This document shows, piece by piece, positions 42,193 to 44,308 of a stretch of 44,308 nucleotides of DNA (within the stretch, counting starts at the first letter, position 1; every line of letters begins with the position of its first letter). Origin of the DNA: Opitutia bacterium (GTDB taxonomy: Bacteria > Verrucomicrobiota > Verrucomicrobiia > Opitutales > Opitutaceae). Made by a program: the position numbers and the translations under genes. Under the pieces are notes generated by a model, which was given only the letters and a program-made list of their open reading frames with translations, was not told where the DNA came from and did no database searches. Location: assembly GCA_947472765.1 (NCBI GenBank), contig CANJCM010000035.1:1-44308 (forward strand), given 5' to 3'.

Positions 42193-42229
42193 ATGGGGGG
42201 AGCGAACGAGAACGAACATGCAGCCTCCG

Positions 42230-42310
42230 ATGGAGGACGGGGGTCCTCACCCGCCGGATCTTTCGGTACGATCTCTACGATCCGTCCGGTGGGGGCACCG
42301 GCCCTCCATG
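42230..42310. repeat. GGAGGACGGGGGTCC and GGTGGGGGCACCGGCC modules
   Basis: GGAGGACGGGGGTCCTCACC (42232) and GGTGGGGGCACCGGCCCTCC (42288) are variant forms of the two palindromes of the composite elements. They are preceded by GCAGCCTCCG and followed by GGATCTTTCGG as at 39937-39978. The rest of the 221-bp gap shows nothing recognisable. Confidence 0.65.
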
Positions 42311-42413
42311 GTACGGGGTACATTCAATCGCACCGCTGACGATTCACTTCGTGGTTTAAACCGCCGCCCCTTTCGCGATTGTCGGGCGCGTCCCTCCCCC
42401 CGCAACTTCCGCC

Positions 42414-43865
42414 ATGCCCCGCGCCACCCAATCCCTCCGCGACACCATCGTGCCGATGGTGCTAATCGCCGGGGACACGATCGCGACGTTCGGCGGGTTG
42501 GTGCTGGGATACTGGCTGCGCTACAATTCTTCGTTGGGCCGGTTCGGGATCGAAGTCCCTGACGCGACGTTCGCGAACTACCTGCCACTGCTGCTCGTGG
42601 GCGTGGCGCTGCTCATCGGGTCGTTCACGCAGTTTGGACTCTACGACACCCGGCTGCTGCTCCGGCGCTATCAGAGCCTTAACGCCATTATCAAGGGCAC
42701 CTCTTTGTGGCTCGTCGCGTATCTCGGCATCTCGCTCGTACTCAAATTCGATCCGCCGATCTCGCGGCTGTTCGTCGTCCTCGCGTTCGGCTGCGTCATC
42801 CTGCTGCTCTACGGCTGGCGCACGCTCGCCTACCGCATCGTGCGTCGCACCTCGATCCTCGGCCGGCTGCGGCGGCGGGCGGTGCTGCTCGGCTGGAACG
42901 ACCACGCCGATGCACTCGCCCGCGAGATCGCCCGCGACGACGCCCACCCGTTTCTCCTCGCCGGCCTGGTGCGGATTCCCGGCACCGCGAACCCGTTTGC
43001 CCAGGTGAACGAGCCGATGTCGACCGACTACCCCGCGCCCCGCGAACTCGGCGACGCCTCGGAACTCGAGGCGATTCTCGCGCGGGAATCCGCCGACCTT
43101 CTCATCATCACCCGGCTCACCCTCCCGCGGCCCGAGCTTCAGCGCCTCGTCGAGATCTGTGAGCGGACCTACATCGAGTGGAAGATCGTGCCGGGGGCCT
43201 TCGATATTTTTCTCAGCGGCCTGCGGCTGCAGACGATCGGACACGTGCCCGTGCTGGGCGTCGAGGAACTCACGATTCACCGGCTCTTCAACCGCGGCCT
43301 CAAGCGGGCCTTAGATGTGGTGGGCGCGCTGGTCGGGCTCGTCGTCTCGGCACCGGTCATGCTTGTGCTCGCCGCCCTGATCAAGCGGGAGTCGCCGCAG
43401 GGGCCGGTGTTGTTCGCCCAGACGCGGATCGGCGCCGGTCATCGCACCTTCACGCTGTGGAAGCTGCGCAGCATGCATCCCGGCGCGGAGGCGACGGACG
43501 CCGATCGTCAGAGCACGGCGCGCGACGATCCGCGGCTGCTGCGGATTGGAGCATTTCTCCGCCGCTGGAATCTCGACGAACTGCCGCAGTTCTGGAACGT
43601 GCTGCGCGGCGACATGAGCCTGGTCGGTCCGCGGCCGGAGCGGCCGCTCCATGTGGAGAGGCTGTCCACCGAGATTCCGCATTATCTTCCGCGCCACGTC
43701 GTGAAACCCGGCATGAGCGGCTGGGCGCAGGTCAACGGACTCCGCGGCGACAGCGACCTCGCCGCCCGGGTGCAACACGACATTTACTACATCGAGAACT
43801 GGAGCGCGTGGCTCGACGTGCAGATCATCCTGCTGACGTTTGTGCGGTGGAAGAATGCGTACTGA
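42414..43865 (+). CDS. Undecaprenyl-phosphate sugar phosphotransferase (polyprenyl glycosylphosphotransferase)
   Basis: 483 residues. Four N-terminal membrane helices (about 15-140), a Rossmann-like cytoplasmic domain (about 150-285; [18 protein letters not shown]) and the catalytic bacterial sugar transferase domain (about 295-483). The latter shows [61 protein letters not shown] and [16 protein letters not shown], the WcaJ/WbaP-type motifs. It transfers sugar-1-phosphate from a nucleotide sugar to undecaprenyl phosphate on the inner membrane, starting polysaccharide repeat units. Which sugar (glucose, galactose or other) cannot be told. It follows the Wzy-like gene by 221 bp, and a secreted protein gene with structured leader comes next. 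Confidence 0.94.
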   Translation: MPRATQSLRDTIVPMVLIAGDTIATFGGLVLGYWLRYNSSLGRFGIEVPDATFANYLPLLLVGVALLIGSFTQFGLYDTRLLLRRYQSLNAIIKGTSLWLVAYLGISLVLKFDPPISRLFVVLAFGCVILLLYGWRTLAYRIVRRTSILGRLRRRAVLLGWNDHADALAREIARDDAHPFLLAGLVRIPGTANPFAQVNEPMSTDYPAPRELGDASELEAILARESADLLIITRLTLPRPELQRLVEICERTYIEWKIVPGAFDIFLSGLRLQTIGHVPVLGVEELTIHRLFNRGLKRALDVVGALVGLVVSAPVMLVLAALIKRESPQGPVLFAQTRIGAGHRTFTLWKLRSMHPGAEATDADRQSTARDDPRLLRIGAFLRRWNLDELPQFWNVLRGDMSLVGPRPERPLHVERLSTEIPHYLPRHVVKPGMSGWAQVNGLRGDSDLAARVQHDIYYIENWSAWLDVQIILLTFVRWKNAY

Positions 43866-43939
43866 GGGCGACCTTTACCTCCGGCTAACAATTCTCCGCT
43901 TCCGCCACACCAGCACTTAACAGAGTGCGGGCATTCTAT

Positions 43940-43998
43940 GGGCGTTCGCTAACGGGACTGCTTCGAAACCATCCGCTCCGGATGGACGGCAGACGCCC
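43940..43998 (+). ncRNA. Candidate structured RNA leader of the secreted-protein gene
   Basis: Three stacked stems fit one hairpin: GGGCGT/ACGCCC (43940-43945 with 43993-43998), CTGC/GCAG (43958-43961 with 43989-43992) and CCATCCG/CGGATGG (43969-43975 with 43979-43985). On the 3' side the outer two stems are contiguous, while the 5' side has a 12-base bulge (TCGCTAACGGGA). TTCGAAA and ACG form the inner internal loop. A small GGTG/CACC hairpin follows (44000-44011) before the ATG at 44017. Parts recall c-di-GMP riboswitches (AAACC-stem-GG-ACG), but the conserved core is not met, so no class is assigned. Confidence 0.4.
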
Positions 43999-44016
43999 GG
44001 TGGTGACACCCACAAA

Positions 44017-44308
44017 ATGATCTCACTCCGTTCCCTCGCCCTCGCCTCCGTCCTCCTGGCTTCCAGTTTCGAGCTCTTCGCCGCCTCGAATTCCTCCGGC
44101 TCCCTCCCGTCTGCGTCGGGGGTCCCGGCCATCGAACTCGCGCCGGCGCTGGAAAAGCTCAACGCCCAGGTCGAGGGTCGCCTGCAAACCAATCTCGATG
44201 GCGCCGTCCAGGAAATGCGCGCCGGTCTGCCGGACTCCGTTCCGGTCGCCGCGGCCCCCGCGACGCAGGTTACCCCGCGGTTCCGGGGTAAGGGGATGGC
44301 GATGCGCC
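44017..44308 (+). CDS. Secreted protein of unknown function (3' end beyond window)
   Basis: The frame is open from ATG 44017 to the window edge (97 codons). It opens with a signal peptide (MISLRSLALASVLLASSFEL, probable cut after LFAA). A Ser/Gly-rich stretch (ASNSSGSLPSASGVP) follows, then a helix-prone segment (ELAPALEKLNAQVEGRLQTN) with LDGAVQEMRAGL. Nothing is recognisable as a family in the part visible. The position after two polysaccharide genes suggests a role at the cell surface, by inference. The structured leader at 43940-43998 may regulate it. The rest must be read from the adjoining sequence. Confidence 0.7.
   Translation, partial: MISLRSLALASVLLASSFELFAASNSSGSLPSASGVPAIELAPALEKLNAQVEGRLQTNLDGAVQEMRAGLPDSVPVAAAPATQVTPRFRGKGMAMR

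Noticed and set aside
43940-44016. c-di-GMP-I riboswitch
   Set aside because: Only AAACC-stem-GG-ACG is similar. The GCAAAGCC core and second hairpin of that class are missing, so I list it as an unclassified structured leader.

Overview
This high-G+C window carries 33 recognisable protein genes, two of them cut by the window edges, plus one possible short leader ORF. It probably comes from a member of the Verrucomicrobiota, most likely the Opitutaceae. I infer this from the gene mix: secreted DUF1080 proteins, Gfo/Idh/MocA oxidoreductases paired with TIM-barrel sugar isomerases, a sorbosone-dehydrogenase-like propeller fused to cytochrome c, and weak or absent Shine-Dalgarno sequences at most starts. 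No 16S rRNA, tRNA, CRISPR array, transposase or phage gene was seen, so the placement is inference.

Layout. 1-2005 (minus): a PLP aminotransferase cut by the edge and a LysM lipoprotein. 2079-8787 (plus): KpsF-type sugar-phosphate isomerase coupled to a Gfo/Idh/MocA oxidoreductase, class I fumarase, a LarA-family protein and a secreted DUF1080 protein. 9503-10900: asparaginyl-tRNA synthetase. 11213-14561 (minus): a likely D-amino-acid module (D-serine-dehydratase-like enzyme, RidA, N-acyl-D-amino-acid deacylase). 15106-17570: a small secreted protein coupled to the propeller-cytochrome c protein. 17698-20272 (minus): a cupin and a protein with three copies of an unrecognised domain. 20686-24822: TonB-dependent receptor, then MsrP and MsrQ. 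25078-26238 (minus): membrane-anchored alpha/beta hydrolase. 26775-27967: RsuA-type pseudouridine synthase and YhbY. 28104-30635 (minus): PQQ-like propeller and a second DUF1080 protein. 31383-33259: RsgA coupled to a GYF-RDD membrane protein. 33427-36857: divergent hydroxyacid dehydrogenase, then sugar isomerase and a second Gfo/Idh/MocA protein. 36882-39564 (minus): MsrB, XseA and a VTT membrane protein. 40180-43865: O-antigen-ligase-like protein with TPRs and a polyprenyl-phosphate sugar transferase, which look like polysaccharide genes. 44017-end: a secreted protein behind a structured leader.

Functional themes are non-hydrolytic sugar and glycoside metabolism (two Idh, two DUF1080, isomerase, propeller-cytochrome), D-amino-acid breakdown, methionine-sulfoxide repair in cytoplasm (MsrB) and periplasm (MsrPQ), ribosome assembly and RNA modification (RsuA-type, YhbY, RsgA), and exopolysaccharide synthesis.

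The most unusual content is non-coding. Almost every larger gap is filled with palindromic repeat modules from about ten families. Several are nested: a roughly 35-bp terminal inverted repeat (consensus start ACACCCCG) encloses different cores at six sites. A separate 120-bp MITE-like element occurs as two nearly full copies in opposite orientation and one fragment. No mobilising enzyme is encoded here.
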